Below are positions 9,478 to 18,377 of a stretch of 64,000 bases of DNA, one piece after another. A program made the translations under genes and the position numbers. Within the stretch, counting starts at the first letter, position 1; every line of letters starts with the position of its first letter. The DNA lies in NCBI RefSeq assembly GCF_003990335.1, contig NZ_CP034683.1, positions 3,579,501 to 3,643,500 of the forward strand, in the 5' to 3' direction. A model generated the notes under the pieces. The model was not told where the DNA came from. It saw only the letters and a list, made by a program, of their open reading frames with translations, and did not search any database. The DNA is from Rheinheimera mangrovi (GTDB taxonomy: Bacteria > Pseudomonadota > Gammaproteobacteria > Enterobacterales > Alteromonadaceae).

Positions 9478-9505
9478 AGGGGCAGATTAAATCTGCCCTT
9501 TTTTT
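9478..9505. terminator. Bidirectional terminator
   Basis: Stem GGGCAGAT / ATCTGCCC (9480-9487 and 9491-9498) with flanking A and T runs, giving a T7 tract on the plus strand and TTTTGTTTT on the minus strand. It serves the small coiled-coil gene and probably also guaA from the other side. Confidence 0.88.
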
Positions 9506-9519
9506 CTATCCAAAGTAAT

Positions 9520-9549
9520 GTAGGGGTGGGGCTTGTCCCCACCCGTCCA
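9520..9549. repeat. Short GC-rich hairpin repeat (REP-like), copy 1
   Basis: GGGTGGGG (9524-9531), loop CTTGT, CCCCACCC (9537-9544), preceded by GTAG. Similar hairpins with the same GTAGGGG edge occur at 23006-23033 and within 46950-46985. Confidence 0.65.
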
Positions 9550-9570
9550 GAGTCATACGCGCAAGATAAA

Positions 9571-11148
9571 TTATTCCCACTCAATAGTTGCTGGTGGCTT
9601 ACCGGAAATGTCGTACACCACGCGGGAAATACCATTCACTTCATTAATAATGCGGTTCGAGATTGTACCTAACAGCTCATAAGGCAGATGCGCCCAGTGT
9701 GCCGTCATAAAGTCGATCGTCTCTACAGCACGAATAGACACCACCCAGTCGTATTTACGACCGTCGCCCATCACGCCTACAGATTTCACTGGCAGGAACA
9801 CGGTAAAAGCCTGACTAACTTTGTCATACCAGCCTGAATTACGCAGCTCTTCGATGAAAATCGCGTCGGCTTTGCGTAATAAATCGCAGTATTCTTTTTT
9901 CACTTCACCTAATACACGCACACCTAAACCCGGGCCTGGGAAAGGGTGACGGTACAGCATGTCGTATGGCAAACCTAAAGCTAAACCTACTTTGCGTACT
10001 TCATCTTTAAAGAGTTCACGCAGTGGCTCGACCAAGCCCATTTTCATATCAGCAGGTAAACCGCCGACATTGTGATGCGACTTAATTACATGAGCTTTAC
10101 CGGTTTTAGAAGCCGCAGATTCAATCACGTCAGGGTAAATAGTGCCCTGGGCTAACCATTTAGCGTTCGTCAGTTTTTTCGCTTCTTCATCAAAAACTTC
10201 AACGAAAACACGACCGATGATTTTACGCTTGGCTTCCGGCTCAGCAACACCTTTTAAGGCGTCGAGGAAACGGTTTTCAGCTTTAACATGAATAATGTTC
10301 AGACCAAAGTGGTCGCCGAACATGTCCATCACTTGTGCGCCTTCGTTTAAACGCAATAATCCGTTATCGACGAAGACACAGGTCAGGTTTTTGCCGATAG
10401 CACGGTGCAATAACATCGCAACCACTGAAGAGTCGACACCACCGGAAAGACCTAAAATCACCTGATCATCGCCCACTTGCTTTTTGATATTGGCAATAGC
10501 GTCATCAATGATGGTGGCCGGAGTCCAGAGTTTTTCACAACCACAGATATCCACCACAAACTGCTCTAACATGCGCAGGCCCTGACGGGTGTGAGTCACT
10601 TCAGGGTGGAATTGTACGCCGTAGAACTGACGGGCTTCATCAGCCATAGCAGCATGAGGGCAAGTTGGCGTTTGCGCTGTAGTGACAAAACCCTGTGGGA
10701 TTTGCACTACTTTATCGCCATGACTCATCCAGACATCCAATAAGCCACGGCCTTGTTCGTTCAGATGATCTTCAATACCGGTGAACATGGCATTCTCTGC
10801 AATCAGTTCAACCTGAGCATAACCAAATTCACGGTGATCAGAACTGGACACTTTACCGCCCAGTTGTTCAGCCATGGTCTGCATGCCGTAGCACACACCC
10901 AGCACAGGCACACCGGCTTCAAATACATAAGATGGCGCACGAGGTGAACCAGCTTCAGTCACACTTTCAGGACCACCAGATAAAATAATACCGGTTGGAG
11001 CAAATTCAGCGATTTGTTCTGCAGTAACGTCCCATGCCCACAGCTCACAATAAACGCCAATTTCACGCACACGACGGGCGATCAGCTGAGTGTATTGCGA
11101 ACCGAAGTCGAGGATCAGAATTCGATGGAAGTGAATGTTTTTGCTCAT
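9571..11148 (-). CDS. guaA: GMP synthase (glutamine-hydrolysing)
   Basis: 525 residues from ATG 11148, identical in length to E. coli GuaA; the 17 upstream in-frame codons are not family-like. Residues about 9-205 are a class I glutamine amidotransferase with nucleophile Cys86 (GVCYGMQ) and the FHPE motif. The ATP pyrophosphatase domain carries the P-loop LSGGVDSSV, and the C-terminal dimerisation domain ends KPPATIEWE. It aminates XMP to GMP. It lies 74 bases downstream of guaB in the usual guaBA operon, with a hairpin between them. Confidence 0.97.
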   Translation of the reverse strand: MSKNIHFHRILILDFGSQYTQLIARRVREIGVYCELWAWDVTAEQIAEFAPTGIILSGGPESVTEAGSPRAPSYVFEAGVPVLGVCYGMQTMAEQLGGKVSSSDHREFGYAQVELIAENAMFTGIEDHLNEQGRGLLDVWMSHGDKVVQIPQGFVTTAQTPTCPHAAMADEARQFYGVQFHPEVTHTRQGLRMLEQFVVDICGCEKLWTPATIIDDAIANIKKQVGDDQVILGLSGGVDSSVVAMLLHRAIGKNLTCVFVDNGLLRLNEGAQVMDMFGDHFGLNIIHVKAENRFLDALKGVAEPEAKRKIIGRVFVEVFDEEAKKLTNAKWLAQGTIYPDVIESAASKTGKAHVIKSHHNVGGLPADMKMGLVEPLRELFKDEVRKVGLALGLPYDMLYRHPFPGPGLGVRVLGEVKKEYCDLLRKADAIFIEELRNSGWYDKVSQAFTVFLPVKSVGVMGDGRKYDWVVSIRAVETIDFMTAHWAHLPYELLGTISNRIINEVNGISRVVYDISGKPPATIEWE

Positions 11149-11187
11149 AATCACCTTGTAGTAACAAATGTCGAATGGATAAAACAC

Positions 11188-11212
11188 AGAGGCTGGCAAA
11201 ACGCCAGCCTCT
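11188..11212 (-). terminator. Hairpin between guaB and guaA
   Basis: Perfect 10-bp arms AGAGGCTGGC (11188-11197) and GCCAGCCTCT (11203-11212). On the minus strand it follows the guaB stop by ten bases and precedes GTGTTTTATCC. The weak T tract suggests partial termination or an RNA-processing site that lowers guaA relative to guaB. Confidence 0.5.
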
Positions 11213-11222
11213 GATTAAGCGG

Positions 11223-12692
11223 TTAACCTAAGCGGTAGTTTGGTGCTTCTTTGGTGATTTGCACATCATGCACGTGCGATTCACCCATACCAGCAGAAGT
11301 TACTTTGACAAAGACCGGCTTGGTGCGGACTTCAGCAATAGTTGAGCAACCTGTTAAGCCCATTGAAGAGCGCAGGCCACCCATTTGCTGGTGAATAATA
11401 GTGCCGATTGGGCCTTTGTACGCCACACGGCCTTCGATACCTTCAGGCACTAACTTCTCAGCATTGTTGCTGCCCTGGAAGTAACGGTCAGAAGAGCCAT
11501 TACGTTGTGCCATAGCACCTAATGACCCCATACCACGGTAGGATTTGTAGTAACGGCCCTGATACAGTTCAACATCACCCGGTGCTTCTTCAGTACCAGC
11601 AAACATAGACCCCACCATCACACAGTGTGCGCCAGCCACTAAAGCTTTGGCGATATCACCTGAGAAGCGGATACCGCCGTCAGCGATAATACAAACGTCC
11701 ATGCCCTGTACACCATCTACTGCATCAGAGATAGCTGTCAGTTGTGGTACACCACAACCTGTGACAATACGGGTGGTACAAATGGAACCAGGGCCTATAC
11801 CTACCTTCACCGCGTTGGCACCAGCTAAAGCAAGCGCTTTGGCGCCTTCAGCAGTGGCGACGTTACCTGCCACTATCTGTAAGTCAGGGTACATAGCACG
11901 GGTTTGACGGACGCGATCTAACACGCCTTCTGAGTGGCCATGTGAGGTATCTATTAATAAAATATCCACACCGGCTTCTACTAAAGCAGCAATACGTTCG
12001 TCTGTGCCTGGGCCTACGCCCACAGCTGCGCCAACACGTAAGCGACCAAATTCGTCTTTACAGGCGTTTGGTTTGCTGGCGGCTTTGTTGTAATCCTGTA
12101 CTGTGATCAGACCTTTGAGTTTAAAGTCATTGTCGACCACTAATACTTTTTCGATACGATGTTTGTGCATTAAAGCCAAAGCTTCAGCACGTGGGCCTGC
12201 TTCATTTACTGTGACTAAACGCTCTTTTGGCGTCATCACAGAAGAAATAGCCAGTTGTGGGTTGGTTTCAACGTTCAGGTCACGACCTGTCACAATACCA
12301 ACCAGGTTATTGTCAGCATCAACTACAGGGAAACCAGAGAATCCATGCTGAGCCGCCAGTTGCTGCACTTCGCGGATGCTTTGCTCCGGACGCACAGTGA
12401 CAGGGTCAGAGACGACACCACTTTCGTATTTTTTTACTTTACGAACATTGGCTGCCTGCTCTTCGATGGTCATATTTTTGTGAATAAAACCTAAACCGCC
12501 TTCCTGTGCTAAAGCAATAGCTAAACGAGCCTCGGTCACAGTGTCCATAGACGCTGATACCATAGGTATATTTAACGTAATTTTGCTGGTCAATTGAGTC
12601 CGCAGGTCTGCGGTATGGGGTAACACAGTGGAGTGCGCCGGAACAAGTAACACGTCGTCAAATGTAATGGCTTCTTTCACGATCCTGAGCAT
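11223..12692 (-). CDS. guaB: IMP dehydrogenase
   Basis: 489 residues from ATG 12692 (begins [21 protein letters not shown]). The open frame extends 50 codons upstream, but that part is not family-like. The catalytic TIM barrel holds the active-site loop [11 protein letters not shown] with nucleophile Cys305. Two CBS domains span about residues 90-205 ([10 protein letters not shown] and [11 protein letters not shown]). It oxidises IMP to XMP with NAD, the committed step to GMP. It is first gene of guaBA, with a promoter at 12740-12768. Confidence 0.97.
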   Translation of the reverse strand: MLRIVKEAITFDDVLLVPAHSTVLPHTADLRTQLTSKITLNIPMVSASMDTVTEARLAIALAQEGGLGFIHKNMTIEEQAANVRKVKKYESGVVSDPVTVRPEQSIREVQQLAAQHGFSGFPVVDADNNLVGIVTGRDLNVETNPQLAISSVMTPKERLVTVNEAGPRAEALALMHKHRIEKVLVVDNDFKLKGLITVQDYNKAASKPNACKDEFGRLRVGAAVGVGPGTDERIAALVEAGVDILLIDTSHGHSEGVLDRVRQTRAMYPDLQIVAGNVATAEGAKALALAGANAVKVGIGPGSICTTRIVTGCGVPQLTAISDAVDGVQGMDVCIIADGGIRFSGDIAKALVAGAHCVMVGSMFAGTEEAPGDVELYQGRYYKSYRGMGSLGAMAQRNGSSDRYFQGSNNAEKLVPEGIEGRVAYKGPIGTIIHQQMGGLRSSMGLTGCSTIAEVRTKPVFVKVTSAGMGESHVHDVQITKEAPNYRLG

Positions 12693-12739
12693 TGCAACAA
12701 TCTCGCTGTTAAAAAAAGAGGGGGGAATGTTGCGGCGCA

Positions 12740-12768
12740 ATTTTATCCGCTTTTGCGCCTTGCCACAA
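12740..12768 (-). promoter_or_regulatory. Candidate guaB promoter
   Basis: On the minus strand, -35 TTGTGG (12763-12768), 17-base spacer, -10 TAAAAT (12740-12745), about 48 bases upstream of the start codon. The GC-rich discriminator after the -10 (GCGCCGC) is typical of stringently controlled promoters. Confidence 0.45.
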
Positions 12769-12808
12769 TCAATTTTTCGCTTTTGTGTTACATTAGCCAC
12801 AAAGTAAG

Positions 12809-12931
12809 CCCCAAAGTAATTGGAGTTGCAGCGCGACGACAAGTACTCGAGACCCCAGGAGCATAGTTAACCTATGTGACTGGGGCGAGAGAACGCAGTC
12901 AACAAAGCTGCGGCTTCAAGTACGAAGGGGG
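12809..12931 (+). repeat. Dispersed modular palindromic repeat, copy 2
   Basis: Starts CCCCAAAGTAATTGGAGTTG, ends CTTCAAGTACGAAGGGGG, with the central ACCCCAGGAGCATAG / CTATGTGACTGGGGC hairpin. It fills most of the space between divergent guaB and xseA and stops just before the xseA ribosome site GAGGA. Confidence 0.88.
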
Positions 12932-12945
12932 TTGAGGAATGCCTT

Positions 12946-14298
12946 ATGTCGCAAGCTGATATTTATACCGTCTCCCGCTTAAACTCTGAAGTTCGCCTGA
13001 CCCTTGAGCTGCAATTTCGTCAGCTGTGGTTAGTGGGCGAAGTGTCCAATTTTATCGCTGCTTCCTCCGGCCACTGGTACTTTTCATTAAAAGATCAGGC
13101 GGCACAGGTCAAAGTGGCGATGTTTAAACAAAGCAACAGATATGCCAGCCTACAGCCAAAAAATGGTCAACAAATTCTGATCCGCGCCCGTATCAGTGTG
13201 TACGAACCCAGGGGTGAATATCAGTTACTGGCCGATATGCTGGAACCTGCCGGTGACGGTTTACTAAAGCAACACTACGAACAAATCAAAGCCACATTAG
13301 CTGCTGAAGGGTTATTGGCGCCTGAGCGCAAAAAACCTCTGCCTAAAAAAGTACAAAAAGTTGGGGTGGTCACCTCCCCGACCGGCGCTGCCATTCGCGA
13401 TATCATCACAGTGCTGAAACGCCGGGCTCCAGCGCTGGAAGTTATTATTTATCCTTGTTTAGTGCAAGGTACTCAGGCGCCGGCGCAAATATATAACGCC
13501 ATCCAAAAAGCTATCTCCCGCAATGAAGTGGATGTATTGCTGATTGGCCGTGGTGGCGGATCGCTGGAAGATTTATGGTGTTTTAATGACGAACAGGTGG
13601 CACGTTTAATAGCGCATTGCCCCATCCCAACCGTCAGTGCCGTAGGTCATGAAATTGACTTTACCATAGCTGACTTTGTCGCTGACGTGCGCGCTGCTAC
13701 GCCTTCTGCAGCTGCAGAACTGGTGTCACCGGATCAGCAGCAACAGCTGCAAATGGTTCAGGCTGCAGAGCTGCGTCTTAAACGTTCAATGCACAGTTAT
13801 TTACGGCAGCAACAACCCCGTTTAACGGCTTTAGTGCATCGTTTAACCTTGCTAGATCCGGCACGGCGTTTACAACAGCAACAGCAGTATCTGGATGAAT
13901 TACAGCTGCGATTGCAAAATGCCCTGCTCAGACGGATCGACAAAGCGGCTCAACAGCAGCAGTTTTTACAACATAGATTGCAGCAACTGACACCTCTGGT
14001 GCGGATTAAACAGCAGCAACAAAAGCTGGACCAGCACCAGCACCAGTTGCATCAATCCATGCAGCAGCTCCTAAGACAAAAACAGCAGCAGTGGTTACTG
14101 CAAAGTAGCCGTTTGCATACCGTCAGCCCCCTCGCCACTTTAGAGCGCGGTTACAGCATCAGCTTTGATGACCAGCAGCAAGTGATCACTGATGCATCGA
14201 CACTACAGCCTGGTCAACAGATCAAAACCCGGCTGGCGAAGGGGCAGTTTATCGCCCGTGTCGAGCAAGTTTTTCCAGACGCCGATGCAAGTCACTGA
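12946..14298 (+). CDS. xseA: Exodeoxyribonuclease VII large subunit
   Basis: 450 residues (E. coli 456). The N-terminal OB fold (about 1-100; LWLVGEVSNF, GHWYFSLKD) binds single-stranded DNA. The catalytic domain (about 120-320) contains VVTSPTGAAIRDI and LIGRGGGSLEDLW plus PTVSAVGHEIDFT. Residues about 240-400 form a long, strikingly glutamine-rich coiled coil, and the C-terminal LERGYSI block is conserved. Together with XseB it degrades single-stranded DNA to oligonucleotides. GAGGA lies nine bases upstream. The 3' end overlaps the next gene by 14 bases. Confidence 0.96.
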   Translation: MSQADIYTVSRLNSEVRLTLELQFRQLWLVGEVSNFIAASSGHWYFSLKDQAAQVKVAMFKQSNRYASLQPKNGQQILIRARISVYEPRGEYQLLADMLEPAGDGLLKQHYEQIKATLAAEGLLAPERKKPLPKKVQKVGVVTSPTGAAIRDIITVLKRRAPALEVIIYPCLVQGTQAPAQIYNAIQKAISRNEVDVLLIGRGGGSLEDLWCFNDEQVARLIAHCPIPTVSAVGHEIDFTIADFVADVRAATPSAAAELVSPDQQQQLQMVQAAELRLKRSMHSYLRQQQPRLTALVHRLTLLDPARRLQQQQQYLDELQLRLQNALLRRIDKAAQQQQFLQHRLQQLTPLVRIKQQQQKLDQHQHQLHQSMQQLLRQKQQQWLLQSSRLHTVSPLATLERGYSISFDDQQQVITDASTLQPGQQIKTRLAKGQFIARVEQVFPDADASH

Positions 14299-14737
14299 GA
14301 TCAGACAAGTCGCCGAAGAACTGGTCCAGCTACTTGGTCATACAGACTGGGCTATAGGCGGCAGCTTTTTACTTCAGTGTTACGGTATAGAACCCCAGGC
14401 CAGAGATTTGGATCTGGTCTGTACTCTCGAACACTTTGAGCATTTTAAAGCATTACTCAGCCAGTACGCACAAGCTGTGCCTGTGACGCCCCACCCCAGC
14501 TATTGCAGCCTTGGCTTTGCCCGTTTTGAAAAAAATGGTCTGATGATCGAATTGATGGCAGGCATTCAGGTGCTCACAAACAACAGTCTGCGGCAGTTTC
14601 AGTTTTTGCCGGAACGCACCAGTTGGCAACAAGGTTTGCCATTGATGGCATTAACAGACTGGCAGGTTTTGTATCAGCTATTTGACCGCCCACAGCGAGT
14701 CGCGCAGTTGCAACAGTATCTACACTCAACGCACTGA
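14285..14737 (+). CDS. Nucleotidyltransferase-like protein
   Basis: 150 residues from ATG 14285, overlapping the end of xseA by 14 bases, so it is probably translationally coupled. The N-terminal half has the polymerase-beta/MNT-type signature: GGS (Gly25-Gly26-Ser27) followed by DLD (Asp41, Asp43) after a helix, the arrangement of metal-binding acids in nucleotidyltransferases. A third acid could be Glu in LMIELMAGI. An earlier in-frame ATG lies inside xseA and is less likely. The substrate is unknown. No HEPN partner is adjacent, so a toxin-antitoxin role has no support. Confidence 0.6.
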   Translation: MQVTEIRQVAEELVQLLGHTDWAIGGSFLLQCYGIEPQARDLDLVCTLEHFEHFKALLSQYAQAVPVTPHPSYCSLGFARFEKNGLMIELMAGIQVLTNNSLRQFQFLPERTSWQQGLPLMALTDWQVLYQLFDRPQRVAQLQQYLHSTH

Positions 14738-14845
14738 TGCATTATTTTTCCGCTATAAATCATATCAACTCAATCACTTAAGTTTAACTACTGTCAAAAA
14801 TGGCTTTTTGTTCAAAAAAAGTACTTGCCAATAAACGACAATAAA

Positions 14846-14865
14846 AATATGATGCACATCATATT
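14846..14865. promoter_or_regulatory. TetR operator, copy 1
   Basis: AATATGATGCACATCATATT is a perfect 20-bp palindrome 20 bases upstream of the TetR start. Its ATATGAT-N4-ATCATAT core recurs upstream of the SDR gene. Autoregulation is inferred. Confidence 0.75.
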
Positions 14866-14885
14866 ATCAACCGCAGGCCATTTTG

Positions 14886-15473
14886 ATGACAGCATTAACC
14901 AAAAAAGAGATGACCCATCAGCGCATTTTGCAGACCGCTGCAAAGATTATCCGCAGAGATGGTTTTGATGCTCTGGCCGTGGCTGACGTCATGAAACAAG
15001 CGGGTTTAACTCACGGTGGTTTTTACGCCCATTTTGCCAACAGAGATGCATTACTGGCGGAAGCTTTAGGCTATGCCGGTGCAGAATCTGCCACTTTGCT
15101 TGAACAAAGTCTGGCAGAGCGCATCAATGCGGGAGTACAGCCACTTACTGCTTTTATTGAGATTTATCTGTCAGAGCAACATCTGAATACTTGCACTGAT
15201 GGCACAGGCTGCCCTGTAGCTGCGCTAGGTTCAGATTTTTTTCGGCTGGATCCGGACACTAAGGCAGTGGCTGCCAAAACTATCGAAGCTTATGTAGATA
15301 AAGTGCAGTGGCTCAGTAAGCAAAGCTTAAGCCGTGAAAGTGCATTCTTACTGACCAGTACCTTAGTTGGCGCACTGCAACTGGCGCGTGGTTTAAAAGG
15401 CACAGCTCAGGCTATGCAGTATTTAACGGCCTGTCGCGAAGATTTAGTTCGACGTTATGCTGGTCATGAATAA
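14886..15473 (+). CDS. TetR/AcrR family transcriptional regulator
   Basis: 195 residues from ATG 14886 (a TTG one codon earlier is less likely). The N-terminal helix-turn-helix spans about 10-55 (ILQTAAKIIRRDGFDALAVADVMKQAG, then HGGFYAHFANRDALLAEAL). The ligand domain contains two nearby cysteines in NTCTDGTGCPVAAL, a pattern common in TetR regulators of short-chain or quinone reductases, which could serve redox or electrophile sensing (inference). A perfect palindrome precedes it and a near-identical site precedes the downstream SDR gene, so it very probably represses both. Confidence 0.9.
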   Translation: MTALTKKEMTHQRILQTAAKIIRRDGFDALAVADVMKQAGLTHGGFYAHFANRDALLAEALGYAGAESATLLEQSLAERINAGVQPLTAFIEIYLSEQHLNTCTDGTGCPVAALGSDFFRLDPDTKAVAAKTIEAYVDKVQWLSKQSLSRESAFLLTSTLVGALQLARGLKGTAQAMQYLTACREDLVRRYAGHE

Positions 15474-15509
15474 AACTCTTGTTAGGTCCAACCGTTTTTT
15501 TAAATCAAA

Positions 15510-15527
15510 ATATGATAACCATCATAT
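15510..15527. promoter_or_regulatory. TetR operator, copy 2
   Basis: ATATGATAACCATCATAT: the same 7-bp arms and four-base spacer as at 14847-14864, placed 18 bases before the SDR start codon, in position to block its promoter. Confidence 0.75.
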
Positions 15528-15545
15528 AAACAAAAGGTAACAGCT

Positions 15546-16256
15546 ATGAAACTTGAAAATGCAGTAGTACTGGTCACAGGCGCTAACCGTGGTTTAGGTT
15601 TAGCTTTTGCCAAAGCAGCACTGGCCCGCGGTGCCCGTAAAGTCTATGCCGCGGCGCGTAACCCGGACAGCATCACACTGGAAGGTGTGATTCCGGTGAA
15701 ATTAGATGTAACCAATAAAGACGATATCGCCAAGCTGGTTGAACAATGTTCGGATCTGACCTTGTTAATCAACAACGCAGGTGTCGCTGAACTTGGCGCT
15801 ATGCTGACCGAAGATGCTGAAACTATGATGCGTCGTCAGCTGGAAACTAACCTGTATGGCCCGCTGCGTTTAACTCAGGGTTTTGCCCCAGTGCTGGCGA
15901 ACAACGGCGGCGGTGGCATTATCAATGTGTTGTCTATTGCCAGCTGGATCACAGGCCCATTACTGGCCACTTACTCTGTGACTAAATCGGCAGCCTGGTC
16001 TATGACCAATGCGGTGCGTCAGGAACTGGCGGCACAACAGACCCAAGTATTAGGTTTACACGTAGGTTTTATCGACACTGATTTAACCAAAGGTTTAGAA
16101 GTGCCTAAAGTGTCCGCAGAGCAAGTCGTCAGCCGTACTTTTGACGGTTTAGAAGCTGGCGCCGATCAAGTACTGGCTGATGAGCCAACTCAAATGATCC
16201 ATCAGGCGTTCTCCACTGCACCGCAAGTGTATTTGCACGCACTGCCAGGCCATTAA
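15546..16256 (+). CDS. Short-chain dehydrogenase/reductase
   Basis: A 236-residue classical SDR. The cofactor-binding TGANRGLG motif is at residues 11-18, NNAG at 76-79, a catalytic serine is in NVLSIAS (about 130-133), and the YxxxK pair is Tyr143 and Lys147. The arginine-rich AAARNP after the second strand suggests NADP(H). The substrate cannot be read from sequence. It is the likely target of the adjacent TetR regulator, so it may detoxify or modify the compound that regulator senses. AAAGGTAACAGCT upstream supplies the ribosome site, and a strong terminator follows. Confidence 0.9.
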   Translation: MKLENAVVLVTGANRGLGLAFAKAALARGARKVYAAARNPDSITLEGVIPVKLDVTNKDDIAKLVEQCSDLTLLINNAGVAELGAMLTEDAETMMRRQLETNLYGPLRLTQGFAPVLANNGGGGIINVLSIASWITGPLLATYSVTKSAAWSMTNAVRQELAAQQTQVLGLHVGFIDTDLTKGLEVPKVSAEQVVSRTFDGLEAGADQVLADEPTQMIHQAFSTAPQVYLHALPGH

Positions 16257-16263
16257 ACACAAG

Positions 16264-16310
16264 AAAAAACCCGGACGAACTGCAGTTTTGCGGTTCGCCG
16301 GGGTTTTGTG
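16264..16310. terminator. Terminator between the SDR gene and the convergent kinase gene
   Basis: Interrupted stem AAAACCCGGACGAAC / GTTCGCCGGGGTTTT around a short loop, with flanking A and T tracts on both sides. It begins eight bases after the SDR stop and can work for both strands. Confidence 0.8.
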
Positions 16311-16372
16311 TTTTGCCCGCAACTGAAGCTACAAACTTGCACAAAGCGGAGCTATGCACTAAACAGCCCAAC

Positions 16373-17602
16373 TCACCACGAAAGACGGGCTACGACTGAC
16401 TTCTCATCAACGTGCAACGAAAAGGACCAGCCATTGCGCTCACACAGCCTTTGCACTATGCCAAGCCCTAAACCATAACCCTGAGACGAAGATGCCTCAG
16501 ATGCTGTATCCCCTGTCGCAGCCGAATGCACTTGATTGGTGATAAAAAGCTCCCGCTCTTTAATATGAATAGAGATTGGCCCCTGTCCGCTATGGCTGTG
16601 CTCAAAGGCATTGCGCACCAGATTATTCACAGCTATGGCAAAAGCCTGCGGATGCCCACTGACACAAGGGTTAGCCAGCGGCTCGATTTCCACCTCAAGC
16701 CTCTTATGGCATAGCAGGTGGCGCTGCAGATCTACGGCGTTGCTGACCAGTGGCGCCACCAGAAACTGCTCATCATACAAAGCATCATCCGTTTCGCGGG
16801 CCAGACACAAGAACATCTCAATGGTGGTTCTCATTTCAAGAGTGGCTCGCCTTACCCTGTCCAGCGCCTTCACATCAGCCTCTGACAACTTACTTTGTTC
16901 CAACAGCTCAAGTGCTCCTGTAATCACAGTAATAGGAGTGCGCAATTCATGGCTGGCTGAACTGGTAAAGTAGCGCTCTCTGGCGACAAAGGCGCTGATG
17001 CGCTCGAGGGTCTTTTCAATAGTCGCCGCCAGCAGCCCCACTTCATCGTCACCAAAGCGGCTGGATCCGATGCGTTTATAATCTTCAACCGACAAGTGTT
17101 CAAGGTCGATGTCCGCCACAGCTTTGGCCAGTTGAGCAACTGGGGCTACCGCTCGTCGCATCACCACTATGCCCAAGCCGAATCCCAGCATGCCAAGGGT
17201 TCCCACTGCGCCAGTGATCACAAGCAGCAACCACCAATCCTCTGACGAGGCAGCCTCAATACCTGCCACATCAAACACCACAAAAGCCTTTTGTTGGTCA
17301 TTGTCAGCAGTGACAACAGCTACATGTAATTCGTCGGCTTCGAATTCGTACAAGCCTTCAGCCGGATTTGTCTTAGCCCAGTCCTGCAGCGATGCCGGCA
17401 AGCTGGCAACCTTATCGTATCCGCTAAGGTTCATGCTCAATCTGGGATAGCTTTTGGCGGCAACCTCCAGTTGTTGCATCAGCACACGGTCTTCACTCAA
17501 GCGGATGGCAGCAAAAAAAGCCAGCCCCCAGGCAATACTGAGTACAGCGACGCAAATCGCAAATGCAATAGCGACACGCTGACGTAAACTGCGCCTGTAC
17601 AT
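16373..17602 (-). CDS. Sensor histidine kinase
   Basis: 409 residues. Transmembrane helices at about 10-33 and 124-148 flank a ~90-residue periplasmic sensor region with no domain I recognise. HAMP lies at about 149-205, followed by HisKA with phospho-acceptor His218 (SASHELRTP) and an HATPase domain with N box NNLVRNAFEH (about 326-335) and G box GYGLGLG (375-381). It is the last gene of a receptor-regulator-kinase unit, and its ATG directly abuts the stop of the regulator gene (TAAATG), so the two are co-translated. The signal is unknown. Confidence 0.93.
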   Translation of the reverse strand: MYRRSLRQRVAIAFAICVAVLSIAWGLAFFAAIRLSEDRVLMQQLEVAAKSYPRLSMNLSGYDKVASLPASLQDWAKTNPAEGLYEFEADELHVAVVTADNDQQKAFVVFDVAGIEAASSEDWWLLLVITGAVGTLGMLGFGLGIVVMRRAVAPVAQLAKAVADIDLEHLSVEDYKRIGSSRFGDDEVGLLAATIEKTLERISAFVARERYFTSSASHELRTPITVITGALELLEQSKLSEADVKALDRVRRATLEMRTTIEMFLCLARETDDALYDEQFLVAPLVSNAVDLQRHLLCHKRLEVEIEPLANPCVSGHPQAFAIAVNNLVRNAFEHSHSGQGPISIHIKERELFITNQVHSAATGDTASEASSSQGYGLGLGIVQRLCERNGWSFSLHVDEKSVVARLSW

Positions 17603-18307
17603 TTAGTCTGTATCCTCTGCAATACGGTAGCCTATCCGATGTACGGTATGGATCAGCGGCCTGTCGAAGGGCCTGTCTATCGCCTGTCGCAGCTTATACA
17701 TATGGGAGCGAAGCGCGTCACCATCCGGCACCTCGTCTGCCCATAACAAGGTTTCAAGTGCATCGCGATCCACCACTGCAGGAGCTTCTTCCATCAATCG
17801 TTGCAATAGCTTCAGGCCCGCAGGGTTAATATCAACCCTGCACCCCGCTCTGTGCACCTGCAGTGTGGACTTATTGAATGTCAGCTCACCTACAGTAAGC
17901 AGATTATCGGTTTTGCCATGACTGCGTTTGTACAGAGCCTGCAGCCGGGCATGCAGCTCCTGCAAAGCGAATGGCTTGACCAGATAGTCATCTGCTCCTG
18001 CCTCAAAGCCTTTGAGTTTGTCTTCAAGGGTGTCACGCGCCGTCAGCATAAGCACAGGCTTATCCAGAGTGGCATCAGCGCGCAACTTTTTGCAGAAACT
18101 CAGACCATCCATTCCCGGCAGCATCAGGTCCAGTACAATCACGTCGAAGGGGGTAGTTAAGGCCAGATGCATAGCGCTTATCCCGTCATAAGCAAAATCC
18201 AGAATATAGTTATGCTGTTCGAGATAAGCGGCAATGTTGGCACAAATGTCGCGATTATCTTCGACAATCAAGACTCGGATTGGCGCTGCACCCAGTTTGT
18301 GGACCAT
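17603..18307 (-). CDS. OmpR-family response regulator
   Basis: 234 residues. The receiver domain has acidic pocket Glu16/Asp17, phospho-acceptor Asp60 (VIVLDLMLPGMDG), Thr89 and Lys111 (LVKPF). The C-terminal winged helix (about 135-230) ends HTVHRIGYRIAE, typical of OmpR/PhoB DNA-binding domains. AAGGAG lies ten bases before the start. It is cotranscribed with the downstream kinase and probably with the upstream TonB-dependent receptor, a likely regulatory target (inference). Confidence 0.94.
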   Translation of the reverse strand: MVHKLGAAPIRVLIVEDNRDICANIAAYLEQHNYILDFAYDGISAMHLALTTPFDVIVLDLMLPGMDGLSFCKKLRADATLDKPVLMLTARDTLEDKLKGFEAGADDYLVKPFALQELHARLQALYKRSHGKTDNLLTVGELTFNKSTLQVHRAGCRVDINPAGLKLLQRLMEEAPAVVDRDALETLLWADEVPDGDALRSHMYKLRQAIDRPFDRPLIHTVHRIGYRIAEDTD

Positions 18308-18377
18308 CTGTTGTTACTCCTTACCCCATCCCGCCCTTGCACTAGCCCGTACCAGGGCCTCGCTCTCACCCTTATTG

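Noticed and set aside
14285..14737. Toxin-antitoxin module with the nucleotidyltransferase-like gene
   Set aside because: No HEPN or other partner gene is adjacent; the gene is coupled to xseA instead.
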